From contig WBUL01000015.1 of NCBI GenBank assembly GCA_008933735.1, positions 1 to 64,000 of the forward strand: 64,000 nucleotides of DNA, read 5' to 3'. Below the pieces are notes generated by a model. The model saw nothing but the letters and a program-made list of their open reading frames with translations, had not been told where the DNA came from and searched no databases. Within the stretch, counting starts at the first letter, position 1, and every line of letters starts with the position of its first letter. The DNA comes from Anaerolineae bacterium. Lineage in GTDB: Bacteria > Chloroflexota > Anaerolineae > Aggregatilineales > J027. Positions 1-7,327 of this stretch are shown here, piece after piece. A program made the translations under genes and the position numbers.

Positions 1-149
1 TTTAATATCTGGATGATTTGCGTTTCGCTGAACTTGCTCTTTTTCATCTGGAGTTTTCCTTACTTGCTAGCCTTACTTTACTGGAAAACTCTACTTTTGC
101 TTGGCTCAACTTTCGGGGGGCTTACACTCTTTAACACGTAGGAGCGTGA
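1..149. other. Non-coding left edge before the Rhs module
   Basis: I see no gene here. There is an imperfectly placed inverted repeat with 9-base arms, gagttttcc at 51-59 and ggaaaactc at 83-91, separated by 23 bases. The Rhs reading frame that follows is closed by a TGA at 147-149. Similarity to the other Rhs copies in the window starts abruptly at about position 162, inside the codons for LYSLRARYY. A recombination joint therefore probably lies around 150-162. Confidence 0.4.
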
Positions 150-1796
150 TTCCCCACTGATCTCTACAGCCTCCGTGCACGGTACTATGACCCCGCTGAT
201 GGCCGCTTCCTATCGCGGGATACCTATGCCTACAACTACCAAAATCCCATCGAGCTCAACCGCTACGGCTACGCAGCGAATGCTCCCACGAATGGTTACG
301 ACCCCACCGGAAACTCGTTCTTTGAGTTCTCTTTCCAGACTCGTTTCAGCCGGGCCATGACCGGCGGTTATGTCGGCGGGTTAATGGGCGGCTTTCTGCG
401 TGGAACCATTGCGGCTGTGACGACTGCTTTTTCCTATATCGGCCTGTGTGGAGATGACGCTCAAAAAGCGGCCAAAGAACGTGGTCTCCTGCCGATTGAG
501 TATTTCACCCAGGAATTCGCGTTCGGATTCGCCGTCGGTGCAGCCGTTGGGGCTGCAATGGGTTTTGTTGGGCTTCCGGGTTATGCCGAAGCAGTGCTCG
601 ACGGGATCTTCCTGGGTAAAGACCTTTTCTCCGCTATTCAGCGGCAGCAGTTCAACCTGTGCGATGCCGCCGCCGTGCTGCTGGATGTGGGGATGGGCGC
701 GTATGGCGCGTACAAGAACGGCGGGTTGTTTGATGGCAGTTTGGGGGGCAAGAGCAGCGCCACAGGGGATGGTGGGGCCGGAGGTCCGTCCACGCCAGAT
801 CTGCCAGACACGAACGGCGATCTGTCTAACAATACCCATTCGGGCGATAAAGGAGATAACCGGACAGGCAGCGACGGGGATGATGGCACTACGGATAAAG
901 AGGGCAATTACCGGGACGACGATTCGGAGAACCGACGGGACGAAACCGAGGAGAAGGATGCGCCCCGTACTGGACTGTGCCGCAGTTTCAGTGCTGATAC
1001 GGAAGTTGCCACTGAAGATGGCTTAGTGCCGATTGGCGAGCTTGAACCCGGCGACAAAGTGCTGGCTTACGACCAGAACACAGGCGCAACTGGCGAGTAC
1101 GAAATTACCGCTGTTGGCGAACACCTGGACGATGTTGTCCTGCTGACCATCGATGGCGAGGTCATTGAAACCACCGCCGACCATCCCTTCTATACGGAGG
1201 AAAATGGCTGGACGGAGGTGGATGACCTTAAAGATGGCTATCATATCCGCCGCGCCGATGGCAGCTATGGCGTAGTGGAAGCCGTCAGCGCCACCATTCT
1301 CAGCCAGCCGATGTTCAACCTCACGGTGGACACCGCCCATACCTTCTTCGTCGGCGAAGGCCAATGGCTGGTACATAATGAAATCTGTAGTTGGCCTTCT
1401 GGCAATCCGCCTTCGCCCGAAGGTAGGAAATTGGCTGAAATAGCCAGTGATGCATTAAAGCATTCATCTTTTAAACCAGCAACCACGGTTGCAGTGGTTG
1501 AGGTAGATGGAAAGATATACATAGCAGTCAATGGAGGGACATCATCGACCATTCGTTCTTCGATTGAGACCTATGCAAATGCGAAAAACTATAGCTACCT
1601 TGAGAATGACCTTAAAGGAGCAAGCGACATTATTCCCAATAATCATGCAGAGATGTTCTTATATAATTACAAAGATTTTAAGGGCAAAATAGATGTCATA
1701 GGAGTTTCTCATTATCAAGGTCCATGCCCTACTTGTCAGGGATTTTTCAATGGAAAAAATGTAGAAATTACCTATGACAACACATTTAACCCCTAA
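150..1796 (+). CDS. Orphan Rhs C-terminal module 1: Rhs tail, Hint domain, deaminase-like toxin
   Basis: The frame is open from 150 without a start codon; the first ATG is at 357. It opens with the end of an Rhs core (RYYDPADGRFLSRDTY, then NRYGYAAN and DPTG), followed by a Gly/Ala-rich membrane-like pre-toxin stretch. Counting from ATG 357, residues 140-205 are an acidic, disordered linker. Residues 210-341 form a Hint self-cleavage domain that starts SFSADTEV and ends WLVHN; Ser210 stands where the Cys/Ser nucleophile is expected. Residues 342-479 resemble the cytidine-deaminase fold: H430-A-E432, then C457-P-T-C460 (PCPTC). In this superfamily these residues bind zinc and activate water. 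A nucleic acid deaminase effector is the likely role; the target, DNA or RNA, cannot be read from sequence. With no start or promoter it is probably a silent donor cassette, or the tip of a gene disrupted at about 150. Confidence 0.8.
   Translation, partial: FPTDLYSLRARYYDPADGRFLSRDTYAYNYQNPIELNRYGYAANAPTNGYDPTGNSFFEFSFQTRFSRAMTGGYVGGLMGGFLRGTIAAVTTAFSYIGLCGDDAQKAAKERGLLPIEYFTQEFAFGFAVGAAVGAAMGFVGLPGYAEAVLDGIFLGKDLFSAIQRQQFNLCDAAAVLLDVGMGAYGAYKNGGLFDGSLGGKSSATGDGGAGGPSTPDLPDTNGDLSNNTHSGDKGDNRTGSDGDDGTTDKEGNYRDDDSENRRDETEEKDAPRTGLCRSFSADTEVATEDGLVPIGELEPGDKVLAYDQNTGATGEYEITAVGEHLDDVVLLTIDGEVIETTADHPFYTEENGWTEVDDLKDGYHIRRADGSYGVVEAVSATILSQPMFNLTVDTAHTFFVGEGQWLVHNEICSWPSGNPPSPEGRKLAEIASDALKHSSFKPATTVAVVEVDGKIYIAVNGGTSSTIRSSIETYANAKNYSYLENDLKGASDIIPNNHAEMFLYNYKDFKGKIDVIGVSHYQGPCPTCQGFFNGKNVEITYDNTFNP
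1092..1381 (+). repeat. Hint-domain repeat, copy A
   Basis: This 290-base stretch inside the Hint domain matches 3841-4130 (offset 2749) with only three substitutions that I can find. The match stops exactly after the codons for WLVHN, where the two toxin domains begin to differ. It is a ready substrate for homologous exchange of toxin tips. Confidence 0.9.
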
Positions 1797-1808
1797 TGTG
1801 AGGTGGCT

Positions 1809-2324
1809 ATGGATCATTCCGAAGTCGAGAACTTAATTCAAAGGCTGTCTGTCAATCAAACAATTTCATCAGAGGCAGCTTTAGAGGAGTTGCTTTCAGT
1901 AGATAGACAACAACTTATTTATGTTTTGACAAAACTACTAGCTTCTGATGATATAGAGCTTAGGATGTGGGAACTAAGTTGCTTTGTGATAATCAAACTT
2001 GACCTAGCATTGGGAATAAGATTGCTTCTGCCATTTCTCAGCAGTACCAATATCGACAAAAGGTGGTATGTTACGGGACTGCTAGGGAGATATGGTAATA
2101 ACGAAGTTGTCGAACCTTTGATTAATCTCCTTGAGCATGAACCTATACCCGAAGTTAGAAATCTTGCGGCTTTTTCTTTAGGCAAACTGGGAGATAAAAG
2201 AGCGCTAAAGATATTGCAATTTATTAAAGAACATGATGATAGCAAAGATTATGAAGGACGTAGCATTGCAGACACAGCTCGCCAAGCTATTGAAAGCATA
2301 TTAAAAATTATTTCACACAATTAA
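1809..2324 (+). CDS. HEAT-repeat protein, candidate immunity to deaminase toxin 1
   Basis: This is a 171-residue soluble protein made of HEAT/PBS-lyase-type helical repeats (RWYVTGLLGRYGNNEVVEPLINL, then VRNLAAFSLGKLGDKRALKIL). ATG 1809 is preferred over GTG 1803 because gagg sits six to seven bases upstream. It begins 12 bases after the toxin stop codon and is AT-rich compared with the chromosome-like regions, as is usual for immunity genes. The protein at 3183-3689 is a paralogue and also follows a deaminase-like toxin, which supports a toxin-antidote pairing. HEAT-type proteins are known among immunity superfamilies of polymorphic toxins. Neutralisation of this toxin is inferred from position and pairing only. 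Confidence 0.65.
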   Translation: MDHSEVENLIQRLSVNQTISSEAALEELLSVDRQQLIYVLTKLLASDDIELRMWELSCFVIIKLDLALGIRLLLPFLSSTNIDKRWYVTGLLGRYGNNEVVEPLINLLEHEPIPEVRNLAAFSLGKLGDKRALKILQFIKEHDDSKDYEGRSIADTARQAIESILKIISHN

Positions 2325-2538
2325 CAATTGAAAATATCTTTGGAATACTATCCCAATCGCAAAATTTCGATGGCTGCCTAGGGGCGCTCAGGTTTTAGAC
2401 ATAAACATAAAACTACCTATAAACCTAGTCTTAGAACTTTATAACTGCTAGTTGCAGTTCACCCTTGCCTACCTCCATTTCCGTACCAAACTGCTTGCAG
2501 AAAATCTACATTTCGTGTTGAAATTTCCCACACCGTAA
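2325..2538. other. Inter-module spacer
   Basis: There is no convincing gene. The right part (2487-2539) is copy A of a 53-base element shared with 4852-4904. In one frame it encodes a peptide ending KLLAENLHFVLKFPTP before TAA, which looks like the degraded C-terminus of another protein. The left part shows no recognisable feature. Confidence 0.4.
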
Positions 2539-2539
2539 C
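2487..2539 (+). repeat. 53-base module-boundary repeat, copy A
   Basis: It matches 4852-4904 without gaps at about 40 of 53 positions. The strongest blocks are cttgcagaaaa, tttcgtgttga and ccgtaac. In both copies one frame ends at the same TAA (KLLAE...FVL...P-stop), so this is probably the shared 3' end of an eroded gene. Both copies lie directly before an orphan Hint or Rhs fragment. Confidence 0.6.
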
Positions 2540-3102
2540 CTTCTAAGCCCGGCGACCACGTCCTCCAAGCGGATGGCACTTATGGCGTGGTGGAAGCCGT
2601 CAGCATCACCATGCTCAGCCAGCCGATGTTCAACCTCACGGTGGACACCGCCCATACCTTCTTTGTGGGCGATGGCGAGTGGCTGGTGCATAATGAAACC
2701 TGCTCTTGGCCGCCTAATATGCCAGTCACGCCAGAAGGTGAATCCCTGGCCGATCTTGCAGATGATGCTCACGAACAAGCATTTTTCACACACACCTCTG
2801 CTGTAACAAAAGTCGATGGCAAAATTTATGTTACTACAAATGGCGGGGCGAGCAAAAAAATTAGAGCCGATATAAAACGGTGGGCTGAACATCACGGATA
2901 TACCTATTTGGATAATGATGTAAAAATGACTACTCTGCCTGGCATATTAACAAATGACCATGCTGAGCAGTTCTTATACTACTACTTCAGCGATAAAGGC
3001 GGAGTGAATATAATAGGTGTATCTGGCGCTCCATGTACAGGTGCTTGCCAAACCTTTTTTACGCCAGAACTCGGCGTTCAAATAGTCTATAATAGGAAGT
3101 AG
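2539..3102 (+). CDS. Orphan module 2: Hint tail plus second deaminase-like toxin (5' truncated)
   Basis: The frame opens after TAA 2536-2538 with PSKPGDHVLQADGTYGVVEAV and keeps only the last third of a Hint domain, ending WLVHN. The first possible start is GTG 2587. Counting from there, residues 38-171 are homologous to toxin 1: SWPP and the TPEGESLADLADDA helix, a VDGKIYVTTNGGAS beta hairpin, H125-A-E127 and a Cys motif C150-TGA-C154. The Cys spacing is C-x3-C here but C-x2-C in toxin 1. A deaminase fold is likely, but zinc binding by the altered motif is uncertain. There is no promoter, no proper start and no N-terminal delivery region, so it is a silent cassette unless recombined behind an rhs gene. 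Confidence 0.72.
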   Translation, partial: PSKPGDHVLQADGTYGVVEAVSITMLSQPMFNLTVDTAHTFFVGDGEWLVHNETCSWPPNMPVTPEGESLADLADDAHEQAFFTHTSAVTKVDGKIYVTTNGGASKKIRADIKRWAEHHGYTYLDNDVKMTTLPGILTNDHAEQFLYYYFSDKGGVNIIGVSGAPCTGACQTFFTPELGVQIVYNRK

Positions 3103-3180
3103 CTACCATGTACAGGTGCTTGCCAAACCTTTTTTACGCCAGAACTCGGCGTTCAAATAGTCTATAATAGGAAGTAGCTA
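3031..3180 (+). repeat. Perfect 75-base tandem duplication
   Basis: Units 3031-3105 and 3106-3180 are identical base for base, and the next five bases (ccatg, 3181-3185) begin a third unit. The unit covers the last 24 codons of toxin 2, its TAG stop and the ribosome-binding region aataggaag. The duplication leaves the toxin intact. It moves the downstream start codon 75 bases away while restoring the same Shine-Dalgarno context in front of it. Confidence 0.97.
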
Positions 3181-3182
3181 CC

Positions 3183-3689
3183 ATGAATGAAGTGAAAGAT
3201 GATATTGACGCCATAATCAGAGAAGGTGTAAAGAATTTTGTATCAACCAAGGTAATTAGCGAGCAGTTACTCCGGTTTGACCATCAAGTATTATTCGATT
3301 TTCTTGCAAATTATATAAGTGATCCGACCCTTGGAAGATTGGAGTGGATAGCAGCCATTAGAACACTTTGCCAAATTGATCGTATCAAAGCAAATAATCT
3401 TTTGATAGAGGCATTGCAAGTAAATGATGCTGACAAGCGGTTTAGAGTTGTTAGACTTCTCGGAGAATATGGCACAGAGCAAGTTGTACCAACATTGGTG
3501 AAAATGTTGAAGGAAGAACCTGAACCTGGCATTCGACTTATGGTGGCAATCACCTTAGGGGCTATTGGTGATAAACAGGCTATACCAGCGCTTCAGTGGT
3601 CAGCAGAACATGACCACGACGTAGACCACGAGGGAGTACCAGTATCTTATGAGGCTAAGCAAGCGATTAAAAGATTAGAAGTTCTATAA
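3183..3689 (+). CDS. HEAT-repeat protein, candidate immunity to deaminase toxin 2
   Basis: A 168-residue paralogue of the protein at 1809-2324. Shared features are the FRVVRLLGEYGTEQVVPTL repeat, then GIRLMVAITLGAIGDKQAIPAL, and a C-terminal EHD..EG segment. The start ATG 3183 has aggaag at the right distance, inside the second unit of the 75-base duplication. It follows toxin 2 as its paralogue follows toxin 1, so toxin and partner were duplicated, or co-diverged, as a pair. No signal peptide or membrane segment is visible, consistent with a cytoplasmic antidote. Function is inferred from context. Confidence 0.65.
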   Translation: MNEVKDDIDAIIREGVKNFVSTKVISEQLLRFDHQVLFDFLANYISDPTLGRLEWIAAIRTLCQIDRIKANNLLIEALQVNDADKRFRVVRLLGEYGTEQVVPTLVKMLKEEPEPGIRLMVAITLGAIGDKQAIPALQWSAEHDHDVDHEGVPVSYEAKQAIKRLEVL

Positions 3690-3705
3690 GTATTCAAATT
3701 TTTAA

Positions 3706-4518
3706 ACATACAAAGCTGCTTGGAAGTTTGGTTGTTACCCCACTGATACTAAAGTCTCTACCGAGGATGGCCTCACCCTCATCAGCCAAATCGAAGTCGG
3801 GGATAAAGTCCTCGCCCATAACGAAAATACAGGCGAAACAGGCGAGTACGAAATTACCGCTGTTGGCGAACACCTGGACGATGTTGTCCTGCTGACCATC
3901 GATGGCGAGGTCATTGAAACCACCGCCGACCATCCCTTCTATACGGAGGAAAATGGCTGGACGGAGGTGGATGACCTTAAAGATGGCTATCATATCCGCC
4001 GCGCCGATGGCAGCTATGGCGTAGTGGAAGCCGTCAGCGCCACGATTCTCAACCAGCCGATGTTCAACCTTACGGTGGACACCGCCCATACCTTCTTCGT
4101 CGGCGAAGGCCAATGGCTGGTACATAATGATACATGTGATTTGTCAGAAATCGCTGATGAATTAGCACCTATTTACCAAGCCCACCCACCAAGCTCCAAA
4201 AAATGTAACTATTGTGCTGACCAAGCCCTACCTATTATTAGTGAAGCAGGCTTCGATGCTAAAATAGTAGGATTAACTGACGAGTTTAAGGGGGAGTACC
4301 TTTTCATCAAAAGCCCTGAAAATCCTGAAAAGTTCGTGGAAATAGCAGATACGGGCTACCATGAAGTTATAGAGATTACTGTGGATGGAGATTTATTTTA
4401 CATTGACTCCGTTGTTTATCAATCATATGGAGTTAAAGCAATTGACTGGAATAGTTATCATGATTTATTTGCCTATGCGGAAACAGGACACTACCTTGTC
4501 AGGGGACCCAGACGTTAG
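3706..4518 (+). CDS. Orphan module 3: Hint domain plus papain-fold toxin
   Basis: The frame is open after TAA 3703-3705 with no ATG until 3967. It carries a nearly whole Hint domain starting CYPTDTKVST, where Cys may be the self-cleavage nucleophile, unlike Ser in module 1. The domain ends WLVHN. Counting from ATG 3967, residues 55-183 contain KC80NYC83ADQA, then TGYH132EV and FYID147S. This order (Cys at the start of a helix, then His, then Asp/Asn) fits the papain-fold toxin 2 type found at Rhs and CDI tips. A cysteine peptidase or transglutaminase-like activity is likely. Which of C80 and C83 is catalytic is not certain. The module lacks a start and promoter, like its neighbours. Confidence 0.72.
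   Translation, partial: TYKAAWKFGCYPTDTKVSTEDGLTLISQIEVGDKVLAHNENTGETGEYEITAVGEHLDDVVLLTIDGEVIETTADHPFYTEENGWTEVDDLKDGYHIRRADGSYGVVEAVSATILNQPMFNLTVDTAHTFFVGEGQWLVHNDTCDLSEIADELAPIYQAHPPSSKKCNYCADQALPIISEAGFDAKIVGLTDEFKGEYLFIKSPENPEKFVEIADTGYHEVIEITVDGDLFYIDSVVYQSYGVKAIDWNSYHDLFAYAETGHYLVRGPRR
3841..4130 (+). repeat. Hint-domain repeat, copy B
   Basis: This is the partner of 1092-1381 with three substitutions in 290 bases. It is far more similar than the flanking Hint N-terminal segments (SADTEVATEDGLVPIGEL against PTDTKVSTEDGLTLISQI). That mosaic pattern suggests recent gene conversion. Confidence 0.9.
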
Positions 4519-4530
4519 GGAAGGGAAAAG

Positions 4531-4839
4531 ATGGAAGATATAGTTCAAAAAATTATTGAGACTTTGAGTATAATTCGTCTGCGTCCCAAGATGTATTTTA
4601 GGAATGTAGGTGAGTTAAAAGCAATGCTGGCAGGCTTTAATATGGCCTGTGGATTATTTGGTTATCCTTCTGGTTTTGATGATGCCTACAGGCAAGCAGT
4701 TGTAGAAAGGGGATGGAAATGGCTGCCGGCGGCTGGTGTGTTACCTGCGCTAATTGAGAACGGTCTTGATGATGATTCAATCGTGGAAGAGCTATTGACA
4801 ATTGAAATTGAGGCATGGAAGAAAAGGTATTCCAATTAA
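4531..4839 (+). CDS. Small protein, candidate immunity to the papain-fold toxin
   Basis: A 102-residue soluble, mostly helical protein (IIETLSIIRLRPKMYF, then GELKAMLAGFNMACGLFG). It starts 12 bases after the toxin stop, with gggaagggaaaag as ribosome-binding region. The RPKMYF..xxELxAMLxGF pattern resembles small immunity proteins of polymorphic toxin loci, but I cannot name the family with certainty. Position directly behind a toxin tip is the main argument. It ends with an acidic, helical tail (EELLTIEIEAWKKRYSN). Confidence 0.55.
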   Translation: MEDIVQKIIETLSIIRLRPKMYFRNVGELKAMLAGFNMACGLFGYPSGFDDAYRQAVVERGWKWLPAAGVLPALIENGLDDDSIVEELLTIEIEAWKKRYSN

Positions 4840-4851
4840 AGTGGTCATTGG

Positions 4852-4904
4852 CAAACTTCTTGCAGAAAAAGCGCGTTTCGTGTTGAGGTTGTCCGTGCCG
4901 TAAC
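4852..4904 (+). repeat. 53-base module-boundary repeat, copy B
   Basis: Partner of 2487-2539. One frame reads VVIGKLLAEKARFVLRLSVP and stops at the same TAA as copy A. It lies directly before the Rhs remnant at 4903-5079, as copy A lies directly before Hint fragment 2. Confidence 0.6.
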
Positions 4905-5079
4905 GGTTACGGACACCTACGATTACACCGCTTTTGGGGAAATTGACGCGCAAACAGGCACAACGCCCAATAACTATCTGTACACAGGTCAGCAGTATGA
5001 TGAGGTCACCGGGCTGTACAGCCTGCGGCAGGAGTTGGGCAAAGCAGGTATTAAAATCATGATACATGACAATTCATAG
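4903..5079 (+). pseudogene. Rhs core remnant with a vestigial tip
   Basis: The reading frame gives TDTYDYTAFGE, AQTGTTPNNYLYTGQ and YDEVTGLYSL, the same Rhs core segment as at 6100-6230. It then breaks at SLR into QELGKAGIKIMIHDNS before a TAG. The expected ARYYNPADGRF block is missing, so a deletion fused the core directly to the last few codons of a lost toxin tip. The following gene at 5098 may be the surviving immunity gene of that tip. Confidence 0.7.
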
Positions 5080-5097
5080 CCAGCCAGGAGCAGCAAA

Positions 5098-5751
5098 ATG
5101 GCAAAAAAACGTGAGGTAGAGCTTTCTTTCCGACCCTATTTCGAACTTCTTTTGGGCTATGACCTTTTCTCAGCCATGACACCTGGACAGGCAAAAAAAT
5201 ACCTGGCCTGGTTCATCGAACAAATCCCGCTGCAAATTCACGATTTAGAAGCCGAAGTCCGGGCCTCTAAGGATGAGTATCGATCCTGGTCAGCGGATAA
5301 ATCCGCTGAATCGCTGAATATATTGGGGATATGGTTTCAATCACAATCACACTTACGACAGATGACAGCTCAAGAAGTTGATAGGTTTTATGCCCGAATG
5401 ACCCCCAGGCAGCGCTCCATGGTGGCGGGTACTGATAATACTATTCTCGATGAAAAAACCGTGCTTGCGTCAATCAAAACAGGGATGTATTTAGGAGAGG
5501 TACTTCGGGAAAACCTGAAAGGCACATACTGGACACTGGTGACAAAACCCAAGTCGGATATCCATTACCATCAGCCTGTTTTGGGGGGGTTCAAGCAGGG
5601 ACATAGCTGCAATCCTGTCATGATGGCAAGTTTTTTTGCTATGCAGCTTGCCGAAAACAGGGGGACGCCTGATCAACTCAGAAACATATATTATGAAGGA
5701 TGGACACCTCATGTCGAGGATAAGAATGAGCTTAAAGATGCATCAGAATAA
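5098..5751 (+). CDS. Hypothetical protein, possible orphan immunity protein
   Basis: A 217-residue protein that I do not recognise. It starts at ATG 5098 with aggag nine bases upstream. It is cytoplasmic by appearance, with a helical N-terminal half (MTPGQAKKYLAWFIEQIPLQI) and a more mixed C-terminal half containing GMYLGEVLRENLKGTYW and PVLGGFKQG. The latter resembles motifs in immunity proteins of contact-dependent toxins. It follows an Rhs remnant whose toxin tip has been almost wholly deleted, so it may be a leftover antidote. No catalytic motif is visible. Confidence 0.6.
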   Translation: MAKKREVELSFRPYFELLLGYDLFSAMTPGQAKKYLAWFIEQIPLQIHDLEAEVRASKDEYRSWSADKSAESLNILGIWFQSQSHLRQMTAQEVDRFYARMTPRQRSMVAGTDNTILDEKTVLASIKTGMYLGEVLRENLKGTYWTLVTKPKSDIHYHQPVLGGFKQGHSCNPVMMASFFAMQLAENRGTPDQLRNIYYEGWTPHVEDKNELKDASE

Positions 5752-5850
5752 CATTTCGTTATTTTGGAAAGTCACATTGAAAATATATTTCACTCTCGCA
5801 TGACTTATAGAGTTTTAATCACTGTCGGTCTGTGCTGTAGTAAAAAGTAG

Positions 5851-7308
5851 AATCCCCAAAACACGACCCTCTGCGACTACGCCGGGCGGCGCACCCAGGA
5901 AAACATCAACGGCACCCTCACCCATTTCCTGTGGGACCTCACTTCCCCTTACGGCGATGTCATCGCCGAATATGACGACACCCCACAATCGCTGGTCAAT
6001 TACACCTTAGCCGATGGACATCTGCTGGCGCAGACACGCGGCAACGATACATCGTATTATCTGGCGGATGGACAGCACAGCATCCGGGCGCTGGTGGATG
6101 AAACCGGCACGCTGACCGACACCTACGATTACACCGCTTTTGGGGAACTCTACGCGCAAACAGGCACAACGCCCAATAATTACCTGTACACAGGCCAGCA
6201 GTACGATGAGGTCACCGGGCTGTACAGCCTGCGAGCACGGTATTATAACCCCGCTGATGGCCGCTTCCTATCGCGGGATACTTATCAGTACGACTACGAC
6301 AACCCGATTGAGTTAAACCGCTACCTCTACGCGGCGAATGCTCCCACGAATGGTTACGACCCCACCGGTTTTCTTTTCGTCTCCTACTCTAAGCAAAACG
6401 AATCTTCTGTCGAAGAGGCTGCCGCACTTCAAACCGAAAGAGGGATTATTCTCAATTTTGCCCAAGGCAGCTATGAAGCATATACCTACAGCCTGTACAC
6501 AAGAGCCATATCGGGCATTCTGCTCGGTTTGTTCCTCTCGTCACTGCTTTCCATTTCCCTGCTTTCACCGTACGTTCCCCCTCCACATACACCTGATCTG
6601 GATACAGATAATCCGCCCGCCTACAATCCACCCAATCCGTATGACCCGCCGGATTACCGTGACCCGGACATCCCCCCAACACCAGATGATAGGCCTTATA
6701 CACCTCCCAGGCCCGATACGGATACATCGACAGATCCGAATGTGCCTCCCATGGGGTCGAATGAACATAGCAATTATGCGACTGATGCCGAGGCTCCCCC
6801 ATTGCCCGACTCTGCACCCGATGTAGAACGAGAGGAAGAAACAAATGAGTGCAATCCTAAAACAGACCCAAGTTGTGATTCTACTATTTTTGATATCGCA
6901 TTGGGGGTAGGAGATACGTTAAAAGGATTTTCAAATTCATTTACTGATCGACCTACTCTTTACTTTAGGGAATGGCCCGACTTTATGGTATTAAAGAGCC
7001 CTAATAATCCTAAGTCTGGCTATCTCGATGACTTAATTCCTACAGTAAACGTACATCCGCAAGCTACTTTTGGTGCTGTCAAAATAGCAATGGACCGTTG
7101 GAATTCACAGTTTCCGGAAGGGAAAATTAAGTTCAATCTGTCCGGCATAACAGCACGAAGAAAGGTAACTTTATTGGAACTTCGATATGTTTTATCTACT
7201 TATGCCTATAAAGCCGAATTCTATACGTTTCCTCCTCAAAAGAGATTAGCCCCAAACGAAGTATCAGTTATAATCACTAATCTTGCACAGTATTTTGATG
7301 ATTTGTAA
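5851..7308 (+). CDS. Orphan module 4: Rhs core plus Pro-rich linker and unknown toxin tip
   Basis: The frame is open from 5851, after TAG 5848-5850, without an ATG; the first GTG is at 6094. It holds the longest Rhs core piece in the window, with YD-repeat signatures (DYAGRRTQENI, FLWDLTSPYGDVIAEY, SIRALVDETG, GLYSLRARYYNPADGRF) ending DPTG. After that come a short variable region, one hydrophobic segment (ISGILLGLFLSSLLSISLL), and a Pro/Asp-rich linker of about 80 residues. A C-terminal domain of about 150 residues follows (FREWPDFMVLKSP, MDRWNSQFPEGKIKFNLSG, then a basic strand-helix region). I do not recognise the tip; the W..N..GKI.FNLSG pattern faintly recalls compact nuclease tips. No Hint domain is present, unlike modules 1-3. 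Confidence 0.72.
   Translation, partial: NPQNTTLCDYAGRRTQENINGTLTHFLWDLTSPYGDVIAEYDDTPQSLVNYTLADGHLLAQTRGNDTSYYLADGQHSIRALVDETGTLTDTYDYTAFGELYAQTGTTPNNYLYTGQQYDEVTGLYSLRARYYNPADGRFLSRDTYQYDYDNPIELNRYLYAANAPTNGYDPTGFLFVSYSKQNESSVEEAAALQTERGIILNFAQGSYEAYTYSLYTRAISGILLGLFLSSLLSISLLSPYVPPPHTPDLDTDNPPAYNPPNPYDPPDYRDPDIPPTPDDRPYTPPRPDTDTSTDPNVPPMGSNEHSNYATDAEAPPLPDSAPDVEREEETNECNPKTDPSCDSTIFDIALGVGDTLKGFSNSFTDRPTLYFREWPDFMVLKSPNNPKSGYLDDLIPTVNVHPQATFGAVKIAMDRWNSQFPEGKIKFNLSGITARRKVTLLELRYVLSTYAYKAEFYTFPPQKRLAPNEVSVIITNLAQYFDDL
6619..7144 (+). repeat. 526-base toxin-linker duplication, copy A
   Basis: It matches 8501-9026 at a constant offset of 1882 with four substitutions that I can count. It spans the Pro-rich linker and the first half of the toxin-4 tip, ending at the codons for FNLSG. 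Both ends are sharp, so copy B was created by recombination and is not a diverged second gene. Confidence 0.93.
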
Positions 7309-7327
7309 ATTGTTAGGAGAAGTTAGG

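Noticed and set aside
381..839. Long antisense frame opposite module 1
   Set aside because: It lies wholly within the strong toxin-module frame, has no ribosome-binding site and no protein-like pattern. Several other antisense frames (for example 39760-40869 inside ileS, 49906-50409 inside the permease) are shadows for the same reason.
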